A stretch of DNA of 64,000 bases from Streptococcus canis (lineage in GTDB: Bacteria > Bacillota > Bacilli > Lactobacillales > Streptococcaceae): NCBI RefSeq assembly GCF_900636575.1, contig NZ_LR134293.1, forward strand, positions 1,923,501 to 1,987,500. Direction: 5' to 3'. This document shows positions 38,145-46,563 of this stretch, one piece after another. The notes beneath the pieces are model-generated. The model searched no databases. It saw only the letters and a list, made by a program, of their open reading frames with translations, and was not told the origin of the DNA. The position numbers were made by a program, and so were the translations under genes. Positions within the stretch are counted from its first letter, which is position 1, and every line of letters begins with the position of its first letter.

Positions 38145-38789
38145 CTAAAATGACTCAATACTTGCACAAAGTTGCCCAAGGTGATCGATTTTCGCATCAG
38201 CCTGACGCTGGTCAATATTATAACGGTAATCAGTAACAGCTACAACAGACAGATGAGCAGCTTTAGCAGCTGCAATCCCTTTTTGACTATCTTCAACGAC
38301 TAGTAAGCTTTCTTTGGCAAGTCCAAGTTTCTGCGCAGCTTTTTCATAAATATCAGGATAAGGCTTGCCACGAGAGACATCCTCACGCGCCAAAATAACT
38401 TCAAAATACTCCTTCATCTGACTGCTTTCCAAAGCCAGTGAAATATCCTCACGGCTTGAATTAGAAGCTAAGGCTAGCTTAATGTTCTTATCTTTCAAGG
38501 TTTGAAGGCAGGGCTTGGTCTCAGCAAACAAGACCTCCGCATAAGGTGGCTTATGGATCAATTTATAAGCTTCATAATCAGCAGCCACAGCAGAAGCCTG
38601 CTCAGCGGTGCAATGCTCATTGAGTAAATCCTTCCAAATCTCTTGAAGATTACCCCCAATAAAGTCCTTAGGGCTCAGGTGATCAATACTAATCTCTTTT
38701 TGACTTAAAAAGTCATGACGCCGCTTAAAATAGAAGGGCTCTGTATCAAATAACACGCCGTCCATATCAAAAATAATCCCTTGAATCAT
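38145..38789 (-). CDS. HAD-family hydrolase, beta-phosphoglucomutase-like
   Basis: The 214-residue protein has HAD motif I DMDGVLFDTEP at about residues 8-18, the helical cap, motif II ALASNSSRED, and motif III/IV GKPYPDIYEKAA with VVEDSQKGIAAAKAA. This is the pgmB/YcjU/YhcW-like subgroup; it could be a sugar-phosphate phosphatase or mutase. AAAGGAGGTTGCT precedes ATG 38789, which decides against the longer upstream start. Confidence 0.9.
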   Translation of the reverse strand: MIQGIIFDMDGVLFDTEPFYFKRRHDFLSQKEISIDHLSPKDFIGGNLQEIWKDLLNEHCTAEQASAVAADYEAYKLIHKPPYAEVLFAETKPCLQTLKDKNIKLALASNSSREDISLALESSQMKEYFEVILAREDVSRGKPYPDIYEKAAQKLGLAKESLLVVEDSQKGIAAAKAAHLSVVAVTDYRYNIDQRQADAKIDHLGQLCASIESF

Positions 38790-38979
38790 AGCAACCTCCT
38801 TTCTTGTTATTGTAACATAATTCCCTGAGAAAACCACGATTACAGCAGTAGTCCCACAATGGGACACTCCGCTAATAGACTTAATTCCTACCTCAGAAAA
38901 AGATAGAAGTACTTATAGATACCACACTAATAGTTTTCACAAAACTTTAGCACTATTTCTAACTTTCAGTTCAGTTGTC

Positions 38980-39748
38980 TTATGCCTCTTCTTTTTTGTA
39001 AGCAAGAGCTGATAAACCTGCTGCCAGAGCTAGACTAACCACTGTAGCTGCTTGAGCAGATAGTTGGTTTGACTGCTCACTTGTTTTAGGCAAAGCAGCA
39101 GTTTCTGACAGACCAGTTGCCAGAGGAATTTTGTCAGGGGTAGTCACGGGTTTTTCAACTATATTTAACAGAATCAGTCGGAATCATCATGCCTTGGCTA
39201 TATTCCTCTGCTTTAGGAAGGCTAGTTTCTGGCACTTCTTTTTCTGGTTAAACAGGGGAGTTACCATCGGCATCAAATTGGCAATCAACAATTGTTGGTG
39301 ACTCTCCCGACCATCAGCCAGTTCACTATCATCAAAGGCACCAAAGATGGTCAAGGTCTTTTGATCAGCTGACAAGCTATATTCCATAGGATCCACAAAA
39401 ATGTCTTCGCCAAACAAGTAGCCTGTCAGTGCCTCAAAGACCCTTGCTTCAATGACACCGTTAACTACACCTATCTCCTGATAGTCAATGGCACGGTCAT
39501 CAGGATAAATAAATTAAATGGTCAGTTCTTGTGTATAACATGGCTACACTGGCACCCATTTAACCGCTGAAACACGCTGAATAGTTGACACCAATGCTAC
39601 TGATAACCTTTCCTCTTCAAGTGGAGTAGCCAGAAACCAAATCAGTCCATGACACTGATGGCTGTTTATCAACTGGATGAGCTGGTGTCAATGACGTTAA
39701 TGGTGTCAATAGACTAGGTTGAATTGATTTGTAATCATAAGTAATCAT
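38980..39748 (-). pseudogene. Decayed LPXTG cell-wall anchored surface protein gene
   Basis: The 3' end reads LPKTSEQSNQLSAQAATVVS, a hydrophobic stretch, then AYKKEEA and TAA: a complete sortase signal (LPKTS, membrane helix, charged tail). Upstream are a proline-rich wall-spanning piece (VEKPVTTPDKIPLATG), another piece (PEKEVPETSLPKAEEYSQGM), and a globular piece (FGEDIFVDPMEYSLSADQKT, then GAFDDSELADGRESHQQLL) in different frames with several stops. The 5' part (MITYDYKSIQPSLLTPLTSL) lacks a signal peptide, so the N-terminus is also lost. The parent protein cannot be named. Confidence 0.82.
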
Positions 39749-40023
39749 CTTGCGACGACGTTAACACCAAAAAGCCATTGCTTGTTAAATTTCCACATTC
39801 TGTATTTAGTTACCTTTTTGTCGGCATTTTCCTCAGTTTCATAATCTCCTTTGTTGGTGGTAAAATTATTCTTACGTCTTCTATTTACAAAAGCGATTAC
39901 AAAACTAATCAATCTTTTCTCTTTTCCATCTTCTCTTATAACCTTTTTTACCCTTTTGGTCAGCATGTTCCTACGCCTTATCTTCTGATCGCTTTTCTGC
40001 GGGGCTTCTGTTACAATAGAACC

Positions 40024-40908
40024 ATGACACGACTTGCAATCATGAGCGATCTTCATCTGGATCTCAACCACTTTGGACCTTTTGAGCGGAATACACTGAT
40101 TGAGCTGCTCAAGCACGAAAAAATTGACCATCTCCATTTGGCAGGTGATATGGCCAACCATTTTTATCAGGACACTGAGCCCTTTCTTGCTGCCTTGGCT
40201 AATGAGGTCACCGTTACCTTTAATCTGGGCAACCACGATATGCTGGATGTGGCCGAAGCTGACATTGAAACACTCGACTTCAAGACTTATGCCCTTAATC
40301 CTAGCACCACGCTTCTTGCCTTTCACGGCTGGTACGACTATGGTTTTTCTGAGGAAATGGCTGGCGCGGATTATGTGGCCTTCAAGAACCGTTTCTGGTT
40401 TGACCGTCGGCTGAAACGGCCCTTGACGGATCCTGAACTCACAAAGGAGATTTGTCAAACCTTAGAAAAGACATTAGCTGCGCTTTCTGATCAGACCCTC
40501 ATTGTGGCCATGCATTTTGTCCCCCACAGCATCTTTACCCTCAAACACCCAAAGGTAAAAGCCTTCAATGCTTTCTTAGGGAGCCCTGCTTTTCACGATA
40601 TTTTTCGACGCTACGGTGTGAAAGAGGTTGTTTTTGGGCACAATCACAAGCGTTTTTCTCCTCAAACCATTGACGGGGTCACCTATCAATCAAGACCTCT
40701 AGGCTACACTAAGGAATGGCAGTTAACACGTGCCTTTATCCAGAAAAATCCCCCTACAACCATCCGAGGAAACTGGACCCCTAACAAGGCCTACCATGCC
40801 ATCAAGGACCTAGCAACTTTTAAGGCTTATCAAACAGAGCATTTAGCGACTGAATTGCGAGATGCCATGATTATTTTTGACATTGATGACGAAAGGACAA
40901 TACCATAA
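40024..40908 (+). CDS. Calcineurin-like metallophosphoesterase
   Basis: This 294-residue phosphoesterase has the full metal-binding set: SDLHLDLN (D9, H11), GDMANH, NLGNHDML, MHFVPHS and VFGHNHKR. The substrate is not known. ATG at 40024 (MTRLAIMSDLHL) follows TACAAT-type -10 sequence closely (about 40012), so the leader is very short; an upstream in-frame start at 39778 adds non-conserved hydrophobic sequence and was rejected. It is co-transcribed with the next small gene. Confidence 0.88.
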   Translation: MTRLAIMSDLHLDLNHFGPFERNTLIELLKHEKIDHLHLAGDMANHFYQDTEPFLAALANEVTVTFNLGNHDMLDVAEADIETLDFKTYALNPSTTLLAFHGWYDYGFSEEMAGADYVAFKNRFWFDRRLKRPLTDPELTKEICQTLEKTLAALSDQTLIVAMHFVPHSIFTLKHPKVKAFNAFLGSPAFHDIFRRYGVKEVVFGHNHKRFSPQTIDGVTYQSRPLGYTKEWQLTRAFIQKNPPTTIRGNWTPNKAYHAIKDLATFKAYQTEHLATELRDAMIIFDIDDERTIP

Positions 40909-40909
40909 A

Positions 40910-41275
40910 GTGAACATTAAACGACAAACTCGTCTGGTTAAGATAGGGGCCCCTGTGACGATTTTAATTGGAAAAGACCATAAAGTATCCCTTTATAATG
41001 GAGACAGTCTTGAAGTTGATTTAGCAGAGGGACAAATTCAACTTATCGTTAAGCATAGTAGGCAAGCTGCGATCACTGTAAGTAATGAGGACAAATTGCT
41101 TCTCAAAGACAATCCTTTAAACCTTATCTTATTCTGGACTGGTGTTTTTCTGATTTTAGGAAGCCATGTCTTGCTGACCTTTGACAATCCTTGGTTATTT
41201 TACCTCACCCTAGCTGGCTTTATCAATATGATTGCAAGCTATTTTCTTCCAAGGTTTCAGTGGGAAGACAACTAA
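40910..41275 (+). CDS. Small two-helix membrane protein of unknown function
   Basis: About 121 residues from GTG at 40910 (VNIKRQTRLVKIGAPVTILI); an alternative ATG at 40877 overlaps the phosphoesterase. Residues about 1-70 look beta-rich and soluble (DHKVSLYNGDSLEVDL, QAAITVSNEDKLLLKDNPL). Two hydrophobic helices follow (LILFWTGVFLILGSHVLL and LFYLTLAGFINMIASYF) and then a short charged tail. I do not recognise the family. A decayed paralogue lies at 51856-52271. It ends at a strong terminator. Confidence 0.75.
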   Translation: MNIKRQTRLVKIGAPVTILIGKDHKVSLYNGDSLEVDLAEGQIQLIVKHSRQAAITVSNEDKLLLKDNPLNLILFWTGVFLILGSHVLLTFDNPWLFYLTLAGFINMIASYFLPRFQWEDN

Positions 41276-41304
41276 ACCCAAGTCGATATGACTTGGGTTT
41301 TTCT
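41274..41304 (+). terminator. Terminator after the small membrane protein gene
   Basis: AAACCCAAGTC / GACTTGGGTTT with loop GATAT is followed by TTCTTG. The reverse strand lacks a T-run of equal strength. Confidence 0.85.
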
Positions 41305-41308
41305 TGTA

Positions 41309-41413
41309 TTAGGCCGCTGAGGATTTTTCTTCGGCTAAAACCGTTTGTGCCCCTAGCAAACAGGTTAATAGAATGCTAGAACAAATATAAGGGTAGTATC
41401 TTCTGTGTTTCAT
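41309..41413 (-). pseudogene. 34-codon orphan signal peptide, probable hyaluronate lyase remnant
   Basis: ATG at 41413, preceded by AGAAGG at good spacing, encodes MKHRRYYPYICSSILLTCLL, GAQTVLAEEKSSAA and TAA. This is a textbook secretion signal: basic N-region, hydrophobic core, VLA-EE cleavage site. Only about seven residues of mature part remain. In pneumococcus the secreted hyaluronate lyase gene lies beside kdgA, so this is probably the surviving 5' end of such a gene after deletion. It could instead be a small secreted peptide. Confidence 0.6.
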
Positions 41414-41436
41414 TTGATACCTTCTTGATTATAATG

Positions 41437-42075
41437 TTAACAATCCTTGGCTAACTTAACATACATCGCTGCTCTTTGGGTAATGGTCTCAAATTTCCCT
41501 TGACTGGCCAAGCGGTTAAACTCCCCGCCAATTCCCAAGACTTGCGCTCCAGCAGCCAACCAGTCTGTGACGTTCCCTTCATTGACACCGCCTGTCACCA
41601 TGACCTCTACTTGGGGCAAAGGAGATTTGATTGCCTGAATAAAGGGCATGCCGACTGTGGAACCAGGGAAAAGTTTCACCATATCAACACCTGATTCCAG
41701 AGCAGTTACCACTTCTGTAACGGTCATACAGCCTGGTAAATAAGGAACACCATAGCGATGACAAAGTCTTTCCACTGCCTGATTGAAATTGGGACCGACA
41801 ATAAATTGAGCACCAGCTAAAATAGCTTGGCGAGCGGTAATATCATCCAAAATTGTTCCAGCACCAATTAAAACATCAGTATCTTCTTTGAAGCGTTCAG
41901 CCAATTGACCGATAACCTCACTAGCAAAGGGGTTAGTATAGGTGACTTCAATTGTCTTAATGCCACCTTCAATACTGGCCAGGCTGCAAGCTAAAGCTTC
42001 CTGACTAGACTCTCCTCGTACAACCAGGACAAGCCGATTAGCCTTAAGTTTGGTTAAGGTTTCTATTTTTCCCAT
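41437..42075 (-). CDS. kdgA: KDPG aldolase
   Basis: The 212-residue class I aldolase splits 2-keto-3-deoxy-6-phosphogluconate into pyruvate and glyceraldehyde 3-phosphate. Family segments: LVLVVRGESSQEAL with GIKTIEVTYTNP, the catalytic glutamate region, AGTILDD, the lysine region VKLFPGSTVGMPF, and VTGGVNEGNVTDWL. ATG 42075 (MGKIETLTKLKANR) is chosen by position four bases after kdgK. It is the last step of the uronate pathway. Confidence 0.93.
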   Translation of the reverse strand: MGKIETLTKLKANRLVLVVRGESSQEALACSLASIEGGIKTIEVTYTNPFASEVIGQLAERFKEDTDVLIGAGTILDDITARQAILAGAQFIVGPNFNQAVERLCHRYGVPYLPGCMTVTEVVTALESGVDMVKLFPGSTVGMPFIQAIKSPLPQVEVMVTGGVNEGNVTDWLAAGAQVLGIGGEFNRLASQGKFETITQRAAMYVKLAKDC

Positions 42076-42079
42076 ATTC

Positions 42080-43081
42080 TTACCTCTGAACATCTCGTTG
42101 ATTGCTTAAAATAGCTTCGACTTGTTGGACGCTGTGATAGAGCTGGTCTTCAGCTACCGTACACTTTAGGCTAGCTGTTGCCACTGCAAAATCAAGGCTG
42201 GTCTGCTTTTCGTTGCCTTCTAACAACTGATAAAGCAAGCCTGCCACAAAAGCATCACCACTTCCAACCCGTTGCAAGACTGGGGTCGTCACTTCACAGG
42301 ATTCATAAAACTGTCCTTCATAGGCATAAGCCTTGAAATGATTGCTGCCTTGGGCATCAGTCGATCGCTCCGTATGGTAAATAGCTTGTAACTGATAACG
42401 CTGATAAAGTCCTGCCAGACGTTCTATAATCATCGTAGCATCTGCCTTGTTCCTATCAAACATGCCAAAATCATCACTGTCTAATAGCAAAGGTTCCATG
42501 CCAAAAACAATATCCGCGTATTGAGCAAAGTGGGAAAAGAGTCGTTTAGCATCAGCTACGGCAATCATACTAGACCGAAAGTTAAGGTCAAAGGAAACAC
42601 AAATATCCCTTTTCTTAGCTTCTCTCGCAAGTATCTCAATCAGGTCCTGAGTTTTTTTACCCAGCGCCAAACTGATTCCACTAAAATGAAAGTGACTAAT
42701 GTCTTCAAAAATGGCAGCTAAATTAAGACCGTTTTTATCTAAAGCTGAAAAGCTAGAGCCACAGCGGTCATAATAAACCTGACTAGCCCGACAGCCAAAG
42801 CCATTTTCCAAGTAATACAGCCCAACTCGGTTGCCCTGCCAAGCCGTCACCCCCATATCCACCCCACTTTGTTTTAAAAATTGATTGAAAGTATGGCCGA
42901 TAGGATTGTCAGGTAGGGCGGTAAATAGCCTTGCTTCTAAGCCAAAACCGGCTAAGGTTCTTGCAATATTGACTTCTGAACCGCCGAAAAAAAGCTGAGC
43001 GTCGCAGGCATTGGTCAAGGGTTGACACTGATTGGGACTAACGCGAATCAGCGGTTCACCAACCAATAATAATTTAGACAT
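42080..43081 (-). CDS. kdgK: 2-keto-3-deoxygluconate kinase
   Basis: This 333-residue PfkB-family kinase phosphorylates KDG to KDPG. Visible are LLLVGEPLIRVSP, GGSEVNIARTLAGFG (substrate binding) and the GSGDAFVAGLLYQL anion hole with catalytic aspartate. AAAGGAGGTCAC lies just before ATG 43081. An upstream start at 43120 would overlap dhuI further and skip this site. Confidence 0.93.
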   Translation of the reverse strand: MSKLLLVGEPLIRVSPNQCQPLTNACDAQLFFGGSEVNIARTLAGFGLEARLFTALPDNPIGHTFNQFLKQSGVDMGVTAWQGNRVGLYYLENGFGCRASQVYYDRCGSSFSALDKNGLNLAAIFEDISHFHFSGISLALGKKTQDLIEILAREAKKRDICVSFDLNFRSSMIAVADAKRLFSHFAQYADIVFGMEPLLLDSDDFGMFDRNKADATMIIERLAGLYQRYQLQAIYHTERSTDAQGSNHFKAYAYEGQFYESCEVTTPVLQRVGSGDAFVAGLLYQLLEGNEKQTSLDFAVATASLKCTVAEDQLYHSVQQVEAILSNQRDVQR

Positions 43082-43109
43082 GTGACCTCCTTTCCTCGTC
43101 AAAATGAGA

Positions 43110-43751
43110 TTACTGTTCAAGCACTGTCTTCAAATAAGTCACTAATTCTGACGGCTCTGCATTAGCAAAGAAGTACTCTTTGAAATGAGCTCCAGAAACT
43201 GTTTCTTTGAGGAAGTCTTGGTCGATGTCTTTGACAATCGCCAACAAATCCCTATAAGTAATCTTTTTCAAATCACTTAAAATACGAGCATTACGTTGTT
43301 CAGGAATAGCCCGCTCTTTAGGGTAACCACCACCCATCGGTTCTGCAAAGAGGCGTTCAAATATTAAGGTCAAATTCAACTCTGCTCCCCAACCAAAGCC
43401 TTTGGCAAAGGGAATAGACAAGGCATTACCACCATTGATTTGAGAAAAGAGGTAGGCTTCTGTTGGCTCACTTGCAAAGCCACAGGTAACCCCTGGAAAG
43501 CTGTTCAAGGCCAACATAGCTCCAACACCTGTCCCACAACCAGTCACCACAAAATCGGCCGCCTTAGTGGTCAATAAAATAGAAGCTAAGAGTCCATTTT
43601 GAACATAGGTCAACTGACTTTCGCCTTCTGTGCCATACATGCCATAGTTAAAGACTTGATAGCCGTGTTTATCTGTCACTGAGGTAAGGGCATCGTAAAT
43701 AATACCATTTTTAGCCGCTTGGCTATTTTCATTAATTAATGCAATTTTCAT
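43110..43751 (-). CDS. dhuI: RpiB/LacAB-family isomerase, probable DHU isomerase DhuI
   Basis: The 213-residue protein has the RpiB/LacAB fold: MKIALINENSQAAKNGIIYD, FVVTGCGTGVGAMLALNSFPGV (phosphate-loop-like and catalytic cysteine region, with C72 or nearby) and EPTEAYLFSQINGGNALSIP. In streptococcal glycosaminoglycan clusters this family member isomerises 4-deoxy-5-hexosulose uronate, made by Ugl, to the next ketose. The operon place between dhuD and kdgK supports this role over pentose phosphate isomerase. Confidence 0.85.
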   Translation of the reverse strand: MKIALINENSQAAKNGIIYDALTSVTDKHGYQVFNYGMYGTEGESQLTYVQNGLLASILLTTKAADFVVTGCGTGVGAMLALNSFPGVTCGFASEPTEAYLFSQINGGNALSIPFAKGFGWGAELNLTLIFERLFAEPMGGGYPKERAIPEQRNARILSDLKKITYRDLLAIVKDIDQDFLKETVSGAHFKEYFFANAEPSELVTYLKTVLEQ

Positions 43752-43775
43752 ATAAAGTCTCTTTCTAGTGTGTGA

Positions 43776-44570
43776 TTAAGGTTGTTTTCCAATATAAGCT
43801 AAAATACCACCATCAACATAAAGAATATGGCCGTTAACAAAGTTACTGGCATCGCTGGCTAAGAAAACAGCTGGTCCAGCTAGGTCTTCAGTGCTTCCCC
43901 AACGAGCTGCGGGTGTTTTAGCAATGATAAATTGATCAAAAGGATGACGGCTGCCGTCTGCTTGTCGCTCTCTCAATGGCGCTGTTTGTGGCGTTGCAAT
44001 GTAGCCAGGACCAATTCCATTACACTGAATATTAGCTTCTCCAAATTCAGAGGCTATATTTTTGGTTAACATTTTCAAGCCACCTTTAGCCGCCGCGTAG
44101 GCACTAACAGTTTCACGTCCCAATTCGCTCATCATGGAACAAATATTAATAATTTTACCATGTCCCTTTGCAATCATAGATGGCAAAACTGCTTTTGACA
44201 CAATAAAAGGTGCATTTAAATCAATATCAATGACTTGACGAAAATCTTCTGCGGCCATTTCAAGCATAGGCGTACGTCTAATAATACCTGCATTATTGAC
44301 CAGAATATCAATAACACCTACTTCTGATTCAATTTGACTAACCATCTGTTGAATACCAGCCTCATCAGTCACATCACAAATGTAACCGTGAGCTTTTATC
44401 CCCAACTCTTGATAAGCTGCTAATCCTTTATCAACTAATTCTTGGTTAATGTCATTAAACACAATGGTTGCACCTGCTTGGGCATAGGCTTTGGCAATTT
44501 CAAAACCAATGCCGTAGGAGGCCCCAGTAATCAAGGCAATCTTTCCTTGTAATGAAAACATATCTTTCAT
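43776..44570 (-). CDS. dhuD: Short-chain dehydrogenase, probable DhuD (uronate reductase)
   Basis: The 264-residue SDR has the Rossmann motif TGASYGIG, NNAG (LVNNAGIIRR), and catalytic Ser-Tyr-Lys with SAYAAAKGG. In related clusters it reduces 3-deoxy-hexodiulosonate to 2-keto-3-deoxygluconate with NADH. It is the first gene of the dhuD-dhuI-kdgK-kdgA operon, with a strong promoter and GTAAAC operators upstream. AAAGGAG precedes ATG. Confidence 0.9.
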   Translation of the reverse strand: MKDMFSLQGKIALITGASYGIGFEIAKAYAQAGATIVFNDINQELVDKGLAAYQELGIKAHGYICDVTDEAGIQQMVSQIESEVGVIDILVNNAGIIRRTPMLEMAAEDFRQVIDIDLNAPFIVSKAVLPSMIAKGHGKIINICSMMSELGRETVSAYAAAKGGLKMLTKNIASEFGEANIQCNGIGPGYIATPQTAPLRERQADGSRHPFDQFIIAKTPAARWGSTEDLAGPAVFLASDASNFVNGHILYVDGGILAYIGKQP

Positions 44571-44891
44571 AGCAAACTCCTTTTTGTTATTATATTAAGT
44601 AAACCTGTTTACCAAAACTATAACAAAGTAAACTGGTTTTGTCAATGGTTTTATGAAAACGGTTCAAAAAACCAAGCTATCCCAAATGATGACTAGTTGA
44701 ATCTTGAGTTTTTTGATGATTTTGACGTGTTTTCTACATTAGAGGCTTATCAAAAGTGACTATTTTTACTTTTCTAGCACTATTGGTTACTTTTTATTTT
44801 TGAAAAAATCTTTACGAAAAAGTATTGACAAAGATTTTTGAAAGCGCTACAATGTTTTTAAGTAAACCGGTAAACTAAAAGGAGTTTTATC
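44571..44891. promoter_or_regulatory. Divergent control region of the hyaluronan/chondroitin catabolic operons
   Basis: No gene. Minus promoter: TTGACA (44645-44640), 17 bases, TATAGT (44622-44617). Plus promoter: TTGACA (44825-44830), 17 bases, TACAAT (44848-44853). Three GTAAAC-based boxes: GTAAACCTGTTTAC (44599-44612, past the minus -10), GTAAACTGGTTTTG (44628-44641, in the minus spacer) and GTAAACCGGTAAAC (44862-44875, just past the plus -10). cre-like sites: TGAAAGCGCTACAA (44839-44852, on the plus -10) and TGAAAACGGTTCA (44654-44666). The pattern fits RegR repression plus CcpA control. Confidence 0.85.
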
Positions 44892-45329
44892 ATGATTGCT
44901 ATTATTGTTATGGGACATGGGCACTTTGCGAGTGGGATTGTCTCATCCCTCGAGTTAATTACAGGGCAACAAGAAAAGGTCACTGCTATTGATTTTACTG
45001 CTGAGATGACTGCCACTGATGTAGAAGACCAATTATCTCAAGCCTTGGTTCCAGAAGAAGAGACCTTGATTCTTTGTGACCTTCTTGGGGGAACCCCTTT
45101 TAAAGTTGCTGCCACCCTAATGGAATCCCGTCCTCAAACCAAATGGAACGTCTTAGCTGGTCTTAATCTAAGCATGCTGATTGAAGCTAGTTTTGCCAGA
45201 CAAACAGCAGCATCTTTCGATGATCTGGTCACAACTCTCTTAACCTCTTCAAAAGAAGGTATTGTCGATTGGCAGTCACTTTCTCAACAAGAAGATGATG
45301 CGATAACTGATGACTTAGGAGGTATTTAA
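44892..45329 (+). CDS. PTS mannose-family IIA component (unsaturated glycan import)
   Basis: The 145-residue cytosolic IIA subunit carries its phosphorylated histidine in IVMGHGHFASG (H9 most likely), and LCDLLGGTPFKVAA is the second landmark. AAAAGGAG precedes the ATG. It leads the plus operon and overlaps ugl by one base (TAATG). The IIA is separated from IIBCD by ugl, an unusual but conserved order in streptococcal glycosaminoglycan loci. Confidence 0.92.
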   Translation: MIAIIVMGHGHFASGIVSSLELITGQQEKVTAIDFTAEMTATDVEDQLSQALVPEEETLILCDLLGGTPFKVAATLMESRPQTKWNVLAGLNLSMLIEASFARQTAASFDDLVTTLLTSSKEGIVDWQSLSQQEDDAITDDLGGI

Positions 45330-46528
45330 TGACACGACCTTTCAAAACCATTGCCCTTGAACCTATTAAGCAGGCTGAACGATTTACCAAGGAGGAATTT
45401 CTAAGCCAAGAAGACATTACTCATGCCCTTGACTTAGCCCTCAAACAAGTCCGTCTAAACATGGACTATTTTAAAGAAGACTTTCCAACGCCAGCTACCA
45501 AAGCTAACCAATATGCCATTATGGACAATACGGAATGGACTAATGCCTTTTGGACAGGCTGTCTTTGGTTAGCTTACGAATACAGTGGGGATGATGCCAT
45601 TAAAACACTAGCTCAGGCAAATGACCTTTCTTTCTTAGATCGAGTAACTAGGGACATTGAATTAGATCACCATGATTTGGGCTTTCTTTACACCCCTTCT
45701 TGTATGGCTGAGTGGAAACTCTTAAAAACACCTGAAGCTCGAGAAGCTGCTTTGAAAGCGGCCGACAAATTAGTCCAACGCTACCAGGACAAAGGCGGCT
45801 TTATTCAGGCCTGGGGAGAGCTGGGCAAAAAAGAAGATTATCGCTTGATCATTGATTGTCTCCTAAACATCCAATTACTCTTTTTTGCTAGCCAAGAAAC
45901 TGGAGACAAGCGCTACCGTGACATAGCGATCAACCATTTCTACGCCTCTGCCAATCATGTTATCCGAGATGACGCCTCTGCTTACCACACCTTCTACTTT
46001 GATCCAGAAACAGGCGATCCTGTTAAGGGGGTTACACGACAAGGTTACAGTGATGATTCAGCTTGGGCCAGAGGGCAAGCTTGGGGGATTTATGGCATTC
46101 CTTTGACCTATCGTTTCCTAAAAGAAGCTGAACTCATTCAACTCTTCAAAGGCATGACCCATTATTTCTTAAACCGTCTTCCCAAAGACATGGTATCCTA
46201 TTGGGATTTAATTTTTGGAGATGGTAGCGGGCAGTCTCGTGATAGTTCAGCAACCGCCATCGCCGTATGTGGCATCCACGAAATGTTAAAAACCTTACCA
46301 GACAGTGATCCTGATAAAAAAACATACGAAGCTGCCATGCACAGCATGCTAAGAGCCTTAATTAAGGATTATGCTAACAAAGATTTCAAGCCTGGCGCCC
46401 CTCTGCTTCTTCATGGGGTCTATTCTTGGCATTCAGGAAAAGGGGTTGACGAAGGAAATATCTGGGGTGACTACTACTATTTAGAAGCTCTGCTTCGTTT
46501 CTACAAAGACTGGAACCCTTACTGGTAA
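45329..46528 (+). CDS. ugl: Unsaturated glucuronyl hydrolase, family GH88
   Basis: The 399-residue cytosolic enzyme removes the unsaturated uronic acid from disaccharides of hyaluronan or chondroitin by hydrating the double bond. Landmarks: WTNAFWTGCLWLAYEYSGDD, DHHDLGFLYTPSC (catalytic aspartate region), QGYSDDSAWARGQAWGIYG (second aspartate) and YWDLIFGDGSGQSRDSSATA. No signal peptide is present, so substrate must arrive through the adjacent PTS. Products feed DhuI. Confidence 0.94.
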   Translation: MTRPFKTIALEPIKQAERFTKEEFLSQEDITHALDLALKQVRLNMDYFKEDFPTPATKANQYAIMDNTEWTNAFWTGCLWLAYEYSGDDAIKTLAQANDLSFLDRVTRDIELDHHDLGFLYTPSCMAEWKLLKTPEAREAALKAADKLVQRYQDKGGFIQAWGELGKKEDYRLIIDCLLNIQLLFFASQETGDKRYRDIAINHFYASANHVIRDDASAYHTFYFDPETGDPVKGVTRQGYSDDSAWARGQAWGIYGIPLTYRFLKEAELIQLFKGMTHYFLNRLPKDMVSYWDLIFGDGSGQSRDSSATAIAVCGIHEMLKTLPDSDPDKKTYEAAMHSMLRALIKDYANKDFKPGAPLLLHGVYSWHSGKGVDEGNIWGDYYYLEALLRFYKDWNPYW

Positions 46529-46563
46529 TAGACACAGCTAACCACAGTTAAAAAGGAGATTTT

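Noticed and set aside
40877..41275. ATG at 40877 as start of the small membrane protein
   Set aside because: It lies inside the metallophosphoesterase gene and adds 11 residues without a ribosome binding site; GTG at 40910 fits the gene junction better, though its spacing to GAAAGGA is long, so doubt remains.
43110..43751. Ribose-5-phosphate isomerase B or galactose-6-phosphate isomerase
   Set aside because: Same fold, but the protein is longer than LacA, LacB or RpiB, and the uronate operon context points to the DHU isomerase.
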